A program made the translations under genes and the position numbers. DNA of 64,000 nucleotides. Source: Rhizobium sp. Root1334. GTDB taxonomy: Bacteria; Pseudomonadota; Alphaproteobacteria; Rhizobiales; Rhizobiaceae. The stretch covers positions 187,687 to 251,686 of the forward strand of contig NZ_LMEY01000023.1 of the NCBI RefSeq assembly GCF_001426665.1. Direction: 5' to 3'. Under the pieces are notes generated by a model. That model saw only the letters and a program-made list of their open reading frames with translations. It had not been told where the DNA came from and ran no database searches. Positions 47,410-54,453 of this stretch are shown here, piece after piece; position 1 is the first letter of the stretch; every line of letters begins with the position of its first letter.

Positions 47410-48441
47410 ATGAAGGTTATGCACTATCACTTCGGCAAGGACGGCGGTGCCGAGCGCTTCTTTGTCAATCTCGTCAATGCCCTTCACGATCGTGGCGTCG
47501 AGCAGCGCATGCTGATCCGCCCGGACCGGAGCTGGCGCAAGGATCTGGAAGCGTGCGGGACTGTCTACGAGGGGGTCTTCCGGCGTATCTCGCTCTCGCG
47601 CTTTCTCTTGCAGGCTAGAATGAAGAGCGTGCTGCGCGAGTTTCAGCCCGACGTCATCATGGCATGGCAATTGCGGGCGAGCCGTTTCATGCCGAAATGG
47701 GATGCTTCGTTTCGCCTGTCGCGCCTTGGCGATTATCCCGAACATCTCGACTACTACAAGAACGTCCAGACCCTTGTCTGCATCACGCCCGATATGGCCG
47801 ACAAGGTGCGGAAGATGGGCTGGACCCGCGACATCGAGGTGATTGCCAATTTCACCCGTGCAAAGCCGGTTGCTGCGGTTCAGCGCAGCGAGCTGCAAAC
47901 ACCAAACGATGCTTTCGTGGTGGCTGGCATGGGCCGATTTGTTCCCCGCAAGGGCTTCGACTATCTGATCCGGGCGATTGCCAATGCGCCCAATACCTAT
48001 CTCTGGCTGCTGGGAGACGGCCCTGAACGCGACAACCTGATCAAGCTGGCCGCCGATCTCGGTGTCTCGGATCGTGTGCGGTTCCCTGGATGGAAAACCA
48101 ATGCCTATGGCTATCTGGCCGCTGCAGATGCCTTTGCCGTCACCTCGCTGCATGAACCGCTCGGCAATGTCTGCTTTGAGGGATGGGGCGCCGGTAAGCC
48201 GACGATCGCATCGCGTGCGGAAGGCCCTTCATGGGTGATGACGGATGAGGCCGATGCGCTGATGGTCGATTGCGCCGACGCTGCGGGTCTCACAAATGCG
48301 ATTGAAAGGCTGCGCGCAGATCCGGCTCTTCGCCAGCGCCTCAGCGAGGGCGGACAGGCGACATTGCGCGACCGCTTTTCCGAGGATGCGATCAGCGCCG
48401 CCTATATCGATCTCTTCAAGCGCGGGTCTGGCTTCCGATGA
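47410..48441 (+). CDS. lpsD: Core-LPS glycosyltransferase family 4
   Basis: 343-residue GT-B fold retaining glycosyltransferase; nucleotide-sugar region GMGRFVPRKGFDYLIRAI, then SLHEPLGNVCFEGWGAGKP near the C terminus with the EX7E-type Glu. Paralogue of the next gene: both begin MKVxHxHFGKDGGAERFFV and share the PRKGF and EPLGN blocks. It overlaps the next gene by ATGA. Acts on LPS core in the cytoplasm; the exact linkage is not visible. Confidence 0.88.
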   Translation: MKVMHYHFGKDGGAERFFVNLVNALHDRGVEQRMLIRPDRSWRKDLEACGTVYEGVFRRISLSRFLLQARMKSVLREFQPDVIMAWQLRASRFMPKWDASFRLSRLGDYPEHLDYYKNVQTLVCITPDMADKVRKMGWTRDIEVIANFTRAKPVAAVQRSELQTPNDAFVVAGMGRFVPRKGFDYLIRAIANAPNTYLWLLGDGPERDNLIKLAADLGVSDRVRFPGWKTNAYGYLAAADAFAVTSLHEPLGNVCFEGWGAGKPTIASRAEGPSWVMTDEADALMVDCADAAGLTNAIERLRADPALRQRLSEGGQATLRDRFSEDAISAAYIDLFKRGSGFR

Positions 48442-49460
48442 AGGTTTCGCACTTTCATTTCGGCAAGGATGGCGGGGCGGAGCGCTTTTTCGTCCATCTC
48501 GTCAATGCGCTAGCGCGCCGTGGCATCGAACAGACGGCGGTCATCCGGCCCAATCGCGTCTGGCGGCGGGATATCAATGCTGCTGTCGGGGTGACGGAGA
48601 GCCATTTCCGCAATCTGTCGCTTGATCGGGTTCTGTTGCCACGCAAAGTCCTGAGGATGGCGAGGAGCAGCAATCCGGACGCGCTGATGGCATGGGCGCC
48701 GCGGGCAAGCGAGCTGATGCCGGACTACAAGGGTTGCATCAAGGTTTCGCGGCTTGGCGATTATCCGACCCGGCTGCACTATTTCAAGAATACCGATGTG
48801 ATCGTCTGCAACACGCCCGGCATTGCCGATCATGTGCGCAGTCTCGGCTGGACGCGCAGCGTCGAGGTCATCTCCAACTTCACCAGCACCGAGCGCGTCA
48901 CACCGGTTGACCGCAGAACTGTCGACACGCCGGAGAATGCGCCCGTTGTCATGTCCATGGGACGTTTCGTTCCGCGCAAGGGTTTTGCGCTGCTGACCGA
49001 GGCCGTGGCCAAGCTGCCTGGCGTCTATCTCTGGATTGCCGGCGACGGTGAGGAGATGGAGAATGTCCGCAAGCTGGCCGCCGATATCGGTGTCACTGAC
49101 CGCGTGCGGTTCCTTGGCTGGCAGAAGGATACCCGGCCCTATGTGGCCGCCTGCGATATCTTCGTCATGCCGTCGAGCCACGAACCGCTCGGCAATGTCA
49201 TTCTGGAGGCCTGGGCACAAGGCAAGCCGGTCGTTTCCAGCCGTTCCGAAGGTCCGAGCTGGTTCATGCGCGATGGTGACAACGGCCTGCTCGCCGATAT
49301 CGGCGATACCGATGGTTTCAGCCGGGCAATCGAGCGGCTGATCAACGACCGTCAACTGGCCGATCGTGTTATCCTGGGCGGCCAAAAGACCCTGATGGGC
49401 CAGTTCTCCGAGGAAGCGGTCGCCAACGCCTATATCGAACTGTTCAAGCGAAAACCTTAA
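48438..49460 (+). CDS. lpsE: Core-LPS glycosyltransferase family 4
   Basis: 340-residue GT4 paralogue of lpsD, starting MKVSHFHFGKDGGAERFFV, with MGRFVPRKGFALLTEAV and SSHEPLGNVILEAWAQGKP. The ATG overlaps the lpsD stop (ATGA at 48438-48441), so the two are translationally coupled. Its TAA shares a TTAA palindrome with the stop codon of convergent lpsB. Activity beyond GT4 is inferred from the locus. Confidence 0.88.
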   Translation: MKVSHFHFGKDGGAERFFVHLVNALARRGIEQTAVIRPNRVWRRDINAAVGVTESHFRNLSLDRVLLPRKVLRMARSSNPDALMAWAPRASELMPDYKGCIKVSRLGDYPTRLHYFKNTDVIVCNTPGIADHVRSLGWTRSVEVISNFTSTERVTPVDRRTVDTPENAPVVMSMGRFVPRKGFALLTEAVAKLPGVYLWIAGDGEEMENVRKLAADIGVTDRVRFLGWQKDTRPYVAACDIFVMPSSHEPLGNVILEAWAQGKPVVSSRSEGPSWFMRDGDNGLLADIGDTDGFSRAIERLINDRQLADRVILGGQKTLMGQFSEEAVANAYIELFKRKP

Positions 49461-50521
49461 GTCGCAGACGACAAAAGCTTTTCGTAGATTTCACCGATTT
49501 TTGTCGCTTCGCCCTTGATGCTGAAGCTGGCGATGGCGTGGGAAAGACCTTGTTCGCCCGCGCGCTTTGTCCGTTCCGGATCGTCCATCAGCGATGCCGC
49601 AGCGCCGGCCATCGCGGTCAGGTCGTTGGCGGGGACCAGGATGCCGGTTTCGTCCTCGCCCGTGACGAGTAGTTCGGAAAATGCGCCGACGTCGGTTGCC
49701 ACTACCGGCACTTGCGTTGCCATAGCCTCCAGAGGTGTCAAGCCAAAACCTTCCCAGCGCTGTGGCGCGATGAAAAGATCGAGCGCGCGGTACCAGTCTG
49801 GAATATTAGTGTGTTCGCCGACGAACAGGATGCGTCCGGCAAGGCCTGCGGCTTTGACCTTTTCCTTCAGTTCTGTCTCGAACCCCTGATGCGATGGCGT
49901 GGCGCGGCCAGCGACCACGGCAATCCAGTCGGGCCGTTGTGGCAAAAGGCTGATCATGCTGTCGACGAACAGGTCGGTGCCCTTCTGATGGCGAACCCGG
50001 CCGAAGCAGCCGGCAATCCTCTTGTCTGACGGCAGGTTGAGGGCTGCCTTTGCTGCGGCCTTGTCATGTGCCGGGAAAAAGCGCTGCGTGTCGATGCCGT
50101 GCATGATCGTCGTACTCGGCACCTCCAGATAGGCGGCCGTACGGTTGCTGGTGGCGATCACCGCGTCCATCCGCCGGACGAGGAATTTGGTCCAGCCGGA
50201 ATGTTTGCGCTGCGAAGCCGAGGTGAAGACGATCTTCAGTTTCATCCGCAGGATATCGCGCAAGACGATAGCGGGCAGCATTTCGATGTTGCGGCGGGCA
50301 TGCCAGACGCGCAGCGCCCGGCTTTTCGGACGGCGCCAGAGGCTGAGAAGGGCTGTGTATCCGATATGTGGCAGGCTATCCGGCAGACCCGGTCCAAGAG
50401 CCGCCACTTTCTGGCCAAGTGCCCGCTGCACGGGGATCAGCTGGATGATGGTCGAGGTGACGCCGGAGAGGCGTTGCTTGAAGTTCGGTGCAATGATCTC
50501 GACGTCGCTGATATCTACCAC
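49457..50521 (-). CDS. lpsB: Core-LPS mannosyltransferase-like glycosyltransferase
   Basis: 354-residue GT4 enzyme. The N terminus VDISDVEIIAPNFKQRLSGVTSTIIQLIPVQ and the regions HGIDTQRFFPA, GCFGRVRHQKGTDLFVDSM and PQRWEGFGLTPLEAMA match rhizobial LpsB, which adds a core mannose; mutants give truncated LPS and symbiotic defects. It begins with GTG 50521, preceded by AAGGGCTGG. It is convergent with lpsE, with interlocked stop codons, and is 142 bp downstream of greA on the same strand. Confidence 0.88.
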   Translation of the reverse strand: MVDISDVEIIAPNFKQRLSGVTSTIIQLIPVQRALGQKVAALGPGLPDSLPHIGYTALLSLWRRPKSRALRVWHARRNIEMLPAIVLRDILRMKLKIVFTSASQRKHSGWTKFLVRRMDAVIATSNRTAAYLEVPSTTIMHGIDTQRFFPAHDKAAAKAALNLPSDKRIAGCFGRVRHQKGTDLFVDSMISLLPQRPDWIAVVAGRATPSHQGFETELKEKVKAAGLAGRILFVGEHTNIPDWYRALDLFIAPQRWEGFGLTPLEAMATQVPVVATDVGAFSELLVTGEDETGILVPANDLTAMAGAAASLMDDPERTKRAGEQGLSHAIASFSIKGEATKIGEIYEKLLSSAT

Positions 50522-50605
50522 TTGCCAGCCCTTGTGTGTGATTTGCAGTGCGCACCCTTCATGAGGCTCAAAGGTCGCTGTAGCGCTTTAAACATGCAGG
50601 AACAG

Positions 50606-50645
50606 AAAAAGCCCGGAGGCAGCTTTGCGCGCCGTCCGGGCTTTT
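50606..50645 (-). terminator. Rho-independent terminator of greA
   Basis: AAAAAGCCCGGA (50606-50617) pairs with TCCGGGCTTTT (50635-50645) with a T run on the minus strand; a second small helix fills the long loop. It separates greA from lpsB. Confidence 0.8.
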
Positions 50646-50663
50646 CTATGGGCATGCCGGGGA

Positions 50664-51140
50664 TCAGCCCCAGTTGATCGCGAGGATCTCGTAAGCCTTG
50701 GAGCCGCCGGGGGCGACGACTTCGATCGAATCGCCGACTTCCTTGCCAATCAGGGCGCGGGCAATCGGCGAGGAGATCGAGATGCGGCCCTGCTTCACGT
50801 CGGCTTCCTGGTCGCCGACGATCTGGTAGGTCTTGTTCTCTTCCGTGTCTTCATCGATCAGCTTGACGGTGGCGCCGAACTTGATCTTCGTACCGGACAT
50901 CTTCGACAGGTCGATGACTTCGGCGCGCGCGACGTAATCTTCGACTTCGCCAATGCGGCCTTCATTGTGGCTCTGGGCTTCCTTGGCCGCATGATATTCG
51001 GCGTTTTCCGAAAGGTCGCCATGGGCGCGCGCTTCGGAAATCGCTTCGATGATCCGCGGGCGCTCTTCCTGCTGACGCCAACGCAGTTCTTCCTGCAACT
51101 TGGCGAATCCGCTCTGAGTCATCGGTACTTTATCGACCAT
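50664..51140 (-). CDS. greA: Transcription elongation factor GreA
   Basis: 158-codon coiled-coil/FKBP-like factor (product about 157-158 residues) that rescues backtracked RNA polymerase by transcript cleavage. The N-terminal coiled coil with [20 protein letters not shown] carries the acidic DLSENAEY tip, and the C-terminal domain has [15 protein letters not shown] use ATG 51140, which has AAGGA 8-12 nt upstream; ATG 51155 would include that site. A terminator-like hairpin lies 50-90 bp before the start. Confidence 0.95.
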   Translation of the reverse strand: MVDKVPMTQSGFAKLQEELRWRQQEERPRIIEAISEARAHGDLSENAEYHAAKEAQSHNEGRIGEVEDYVARAEVIDLSKMSGTKIKFGATVKLIDEDTEENKTYQIVGDQEADVKQGRISISSPIARALIGKEVGDSIEVVAPGGSKAYEILAINWG

Positions 51141-51190
51141 TTCGCTGTCCTTCATAGTCCATGCTTGCCCGCTTCAAGCAGGGCTTAGCA

Positions 51191-51229
51191 CAAAAGAAAA
51201 CGGTCACCGGAGCGTTAACTCCGGAACCG
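51191..51229 (-). promoter_or_regulatory. Attenuator-like hairpin in the greA leader
   Basis: On the minus strand the leader forms CCGGAG-TTAACG-CTCCGG extended by CGGT/ACCG across a 1x2 internal loop, then TTTTCTTTT (51191-51200). No minus-strand gene ends upstream, because 51388 onward is a plus-strand gene, so a terminator here would stop RNA meant for greA. A TATAAG -10 (complement of 51250-51255) would give a leader RNA of about 50 nt. Confidence 0.55.
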
Positions 51230-51340
51230 TCGGAAACATTTGAATGACTCTTATAGCAGAAAGCGGAGTGAAAAAGCCAGATTAATCGGAGGCGGGCGCA
51301 AGCCGTGGGGTGTCCATCCAGCGCTGAAAATGGCTTGGAG

Positions 51341-51365
51341 GGAACAAATGACGGTAGTGCCCGTT
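51341..51365 (+). promoter_or_regulatory. EcfG (general stress sigma) promoter
   Basis: GGAAC (51341-51345), 16 nt, CGTT (51362-51365): a full match to the alphaproteobacterial EcfG/RpoE4 consensus. A GAGGA ribosome site (51378-51382) and ATG 51388 follow at the right spacing. Confidence 0.75.
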
Positions 51366-51387
51366 GGGTGTTTGAGACGAGGACCAG

Positions 51388-51702
51388 ATGATGCGAAACC
51401 AATCACCGGAACAGCTTGAAGGCCGGCTCAATGCCCACAGAAAACTCTTGGTCGCACTGGCTGCGTTTATCGCAGATGGCGCTGAGGGCCGGGCCTTTGT
51501 GGAGCGACTGAGGCGCGATGCCGAAACGGTTCTCGATCATGAGGAAGATCCTGGAGTGGAGCCCAATGGCAGTTTTGCAACTCAGCAGATCGCCGATGAC
51601 GAGCTTCAGTCGATTGTCACTGCGGCGCTCCTGCGGGTGCAGGCGGTGGGACGTCAGGAACAGGCGCGCGGCGATGCCGCGCCGGAAAGCGAGGATCGAT
51701 GA
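51388..51702 (+). CDS. Hypothetical protein, likely stress-induced
   Basis: 104 residues, mostly helical and hydrophilic (EQLEGRLNAHRKLLVALAAF, RRDAETVLDHEEDPG, TQQIADDELQSIVTAAL), with no signal peptide or membrane helix. Not recognised. It is the first gene behind the EcfG promoter and overlaps the next gene by ATGA (51699-51702), so it is part of a coupled operon with the short-chain dehydrogenase. Two adjacent ATGs (51388, 51391) are possible starts. Confidence 0.75.
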   Translation: MMRNQSPEQLEGRLNAHRKLLVALAAFIADGAEGRAFVERLRRDAETVLDHEEDPGVEPNGSFATQQIADDELQSIVTAALLRVQAVGRQEQARGDAAPESEDR

Positions 51703-52055
51703 TACAGGAAAACCACCGCCCTCTGGACAGGTTGAAGCTTTACCGGCTGGTTCCTGTTGCAAGGGCAGGGGATCCCAACTGGGACAATGCCGATAACCAC
51801 GGCGAGGTGATTGTTCGCGCTTTTTCCGCCGCTGATGCCCGCGTCACGGCAGCGGAAGCAGAACTGGATTTTACCGAGATCGACGCTGCCCCTGCGGAGG
51901 GCAATTCGACGCGAGACGCCAGCGCTTTTCGCAACGAGCGGCTTTATGCCGTCGTTGAAATGCTGGACCAGTTGGGCGTTGCTGCGTCCGGACCGCGCGG
52001 CGTTGTCGATGGTGTCGTGTCCGTCGGCACGATCAAGCCGACACAGATTTCTTAA
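51699..52055 (+). CDS. Hypothetical protein, likely stress-induced
   Basis: 118 residues, acidic, no membrane segment. Visible segments: LYRLVPVARAGDPNWDNADNHG and FSAADARVTAAEAELDF. The pattern suggests a small folded alpha/beta protein; no family recognised. Translationally coupled to the gene before it and followed by the SDR gene after 20 bp, hence probably under the same EcfG promoter. Confidence 0.75.
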   Translation: MIQENHRPLDRLKLYRLVPVARAGDPNWDNADNHGEVIVRAFSAADARVTAAEAELDFTEIDAAPAEGNSTRDASAFRNERLYAVVEMLDQLGVAASGPRGVVDGVVSVGTIKPTQIS

Positions 52056-52075
52056 AAATCGCGAGGAGAGATACG

Positions 52076-53056
52076 ATGGCCGCACGGTCGAGTCCAGCCG
52101 CCCGCACGGCGGAGAAGCAGCGTGATATCCAGGCTGAGGTGGCCAAGGCCGACGCCAGCGAAAAAACGAAAAAGCCTGCCAAACCGAAAGCCATGCAAGC
52201 TGGCGCGCGGGCTTATCCGGTCCCGCCCTTTCCCAGGCAGCACCAGCCGAAGCCGGGTGCCGAACACAGGCTCGACCCGGCCCCCTTCTATGAAGCGCCT
52301 TACTACAAAGGGTCCGGCAAGCTCGATGGAAAGGTTGCATTGATCACCGGCGGCGACAGCGGCATCGGCCGTGCGGTCGCAGTTCTTTTTGCCCGGGAGG
52401 GCGCCGATGTCGCGATCCTTCATCTTGCCGAAGGCAAGGATGCCGACGACACAGTGAAGGCGATCGAGGCGGAAGGACGGAAGGCCATGACCTTTCCCGG
52501 CGACGTGAAAGACCGGGCATTCTGCCGGAAGGCCGTTGCCGCCGTGGTCGAAGTCTTTGGGCGGCTGGATGTACTCGTCAACAACGCCGCCTTCCAGGTC
52601 CATTCCGCCGATGTGCTCGACCTTTCGGAGGAGCATTTCGACGAAACGCTGAAGACCAATCTCTACGGTTATTTTTTCATGGCACAGGCCGCGGTGCCGC
52701 ACATGAAGGAGGGCAGCGCCATCGTCAACACGGGTTCGGTTACGGGCATCGAGGGCAGCAAGCAGTTGGTCGATTATTCCATGACCAAGGGCGGCATTCA
52801 TGCCTTCACGAAGGCATTGTCCGGTCAACTCATCGAAAAGGGCATCCGCGTCAACGCCGTCGCACCGGGGCCGGTGTGGACGCCACTCAATCCTTCCGAC
52901 AAACAGGCAGAGGACGTCGCCACATTCGGGGCCGACACGCCAATGAAGCGTCCCGCACAGCCGGAAGAGATTGCCCCGGCCTACGTCTTCCTCGCATCGC
53001 CCCAATGCTCCAGCTACATTACCGGCGAGGTTCTGCCGATCGTCGGTGGTTACTAG
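52076..53056 (+). CDS. Short-chain dehydrogenase/reductase (YghA-like)
   Basis: 326-residue SDR with a long Lys/Pro-rich N-terminal extension (about 1-78) and then a complete fold: TGGDSGIGRAVA (cofactor, NADP-leaning), VNNAAFQV, catalytic YSMTKGG and INAVAPGPV-type region (here VNAVAPGPVWTP). E. coli YghA reduces aldehydes or other carbonyls. It is the third gene of the EcfG unit and many YghA-like genes are in the alphaproteobacterial stress regulon. Its TAG shares a CTAG palindrome with the convergent TetR gene stop. Confidence 0.92.
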   Translation: MAARSSPAARTAEKQRDIQAEVAKADASEKTKKPAKPKAMQAGARAYPVPPFPRQHQPKPGAEHRLDPAPFYEAPYYKGSGKLDGKVALITGGDSGIGRAVAVLFAREGADVAILHLAEGKDADDTVKAIEAEGRKAMTFPGDVKDRAFCRKAVAAVVEVFGRLDVLVNNAAFQVHSADVLDLSEEHFDETLKTNLYGYFFMAQAAVPHMKEGSAIVNTGSVTGIEGSKQLVDYSMTKGGIHAFTKALSGQLIEKGIRVNAVAPGPVWTPLNPSDKQAEDVATFGADTPMKRPAQPEEIAPAYVFLASPQCSSYITGEVLPIVGGY

Positions 53057-53655
53057 GCGTTCCGGCTAACCATCGACAGGATGGTCTGGTAAAGTTCGTC
53101 TTCGGCTTGAGCGGCGGTGATGTCGCCGGTCGCGGCGGCATAGGAGAGGGCTTCGGCGGCCCCAAGCATGGCCCAGAGACCGGCGGCGGCAATCGTGCCG
53201 GTGCCAGAGAAGGGGGCAAGAGCCGCCCGGCATTTTTCGGTGAAGACCGTCTCGTATTCGCGCTTGATCTTTTCCAGTTCGGGCGAGCCTGCCAGGGCTG
53301 CGCTGACGCCGGGAATTTCTCGCCCCTGCAGAAGAACGCATTCGATATAGGATGATGCAATCACCCGTGCCTTTCCGGAAAGGGTCGGCTCGCTGTCCTC
53401 AAGCGCCTTGTCCATCAGCGCCGTCTGACGCGTGTCGTATTCGCGGTAGAGCACTGCCAACAGTCCCGGCCGTGTGTTGAAATGGTCGTAGACCACGGGC
53501 TTGGTCACGCCTGCCTGTTCGGCCAGATAACCAAGCGTCAGTGCTTCGGTTCCCTCGGTGCGAACCACTCGCCATGCGACATCCAGCAACTGACGAAGCC
53601 GTTCCTCTCGCGACAGGCGCCGTCGTGTCGACGTGGTGGGAGCTGTGTTTTCCAT
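53053..53655 (-). CDS. TetR-family transcriptional regulator
   Basis: 200 residues with a TetR HTH (TLGYLAEQAGVTKPVVYDHF) at about 41-60 and an alpha-helical ligand domain. Divergent from the quinone-reductase gene 89 bp away, so it likely represses that gene and itself. Start ATG 53655 is used because the longer frame from 53823 overlaps the divergent gene. Repeats at 53672-53696 are a likely operator. Confidence 0.88.
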   Translation of the reverse strand: MENTAPTTSTRRRLSREERLRQLLDVAWRVVRTEGTEALTLGYLAEQAGVTKPVVYDHFNTRPGLLAVLYREYDTRQTALMDKALEDSEPTLSGKARVIASSYIECVLLQGREIPGVSAALAGSPELEKIKREYETVFTEKCRAALAPFSGTGTIAAAGLWAMLGAAEALSYAAATGDITAAQAEDELYQTILSMVSRNA

Positions 53656-53671
53656 GCTTGACACCGTTATG

Positions 53672-53696
53672 TACCAAAAGTAACTTACTAAAAGTA
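53672..53696. promoter_or_regulatory. Candidate TetR operator
   Basis: TACCAAAAGTA (53672-53682) and TACTAAAAGTA (53686-53696) form a direct repeat, with the palindrome AGTAACTTACT (53679-53689) at their junction. It lies between the TetR gene and the quinone-reductase gene. Confidence 0.5.
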
Positions 53697-53743
53697 TATA
53701 GCGTGCGACTTTCGCTCGCAACAGCCAAGCAGGAGTTTTCAAC

Positions 53744-54361
53744 ATGCATGCGCTTATCGTCGTCGCCCATCCCGACCAGGATTCGCTGACCCACACTATC
53801 GTCCGGCATCTGGCGGAGGGCATCGCCCAGCCGAATGATGATCATTCCTTTGAAATCGCTGATCTTTCAGCGGAAGGTTTTTCGCCGGAATTCACAGTGA
53901 CCGACCTTGCCGTTCACCGCCGTGACGTGCCAATCCCGCCAGATATCGCCGCCGAGCAGAAGCGGATCGATCGTGCCGAAGCGCTCGTGCTGGTCTTTCC
54001 CGTCCACTGGTGGTCGATGCCCGCCTTGCTGAAGGGCTGGATCGATCGGGTGTTTTCCAACGGCTGGGCCTATGATGAGGGTGTGGGGATCAAGTCCGTG
54101 AAGAGGTTGCGTCATCTTAACGTTCATCTTGTCGGCCTCGGCGGCGCCAGCGCATCGACCTATGAGCGGCGGGGCTATCGCGATGCGATGAAGACGCAGA
54201 TCGATCACGGCATCTTTGATTATTGTGGCGCTCCGGTGCTGACATCGGAACTGCTGCTCGGGTCGGAACCGGCGGATGTCGTCCGGCATCTGGAGGCCGC
54301 GCACACCATCGGCCGGGAGCTGTTCAATGCCCGTCCAGCCAAAGAAAATCAGGCGGCGTGA
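53744..54361 (+). CDS. NAD(P)H:quinone reductase, flavodoxin-2 (NQO1/MdaB-like) fold
   Basis: 205-residue FMN/FAD-binding reductase; ALIVVAHPDQDSLTHTI, VLVFPVHWWSMPALLKGWIDRVFSNGWAY and the LVGLGGAS phosphate-binding region match the NQO1 family. Two-electron reduction of quinones or azo compounds protects from redox cycling. Divergent from the TetR gene, which likely regulates it. Usual family length. An MFS gene with a SoxR-type box follows 92 bp later. Confidence 0.9.
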   Translation: MHALIVVAHPDQDSLTHTIVRHLAEGIAQPNDDHSFEIADLSAEGFSPEFTVTDLAVHRRDVPIPPDIAAEQKRIDRAEALVLVFPVHWWSMPALLKGWIDRVFSNGWAYDEGVGIKSVKRLRHLNVHLVGLGGASASTYERRGYRDAMKTQIDHGIFDYCGAPVLTSELLLGSEPADVVRHLEAAHTIGRELFNARPAKENQAA

Positions 54362-54396
54362 GGGCGAAAAAATCAGTTCTGCCGTAAAAATAGGGC

Positions 54397-54427
54397 TTTA
54401 CCTCAACAGCGCTTGAGGTTGTATCAG
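54397..54427 (+). promoter_or_regulatory. SoxR-type box with MerR-spaced promoter
   Basis: ACCTCAA (54400-54406) CAGCGC TTGAGGT (54413-54419) matches SoxR sites (CCTCAAgttaacTTGAGG arms). It sits inside a 19-bp spacer between TTTACC (54397-54402) and TATCAG (54422-54427), the spacing activated by MerR-family proteins. It is 27 bp before the MFS start. Confidence 0.7.
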
Positions 54428-54453
54428 TCTGGCTCCCTACTGGAGACGGAAGC

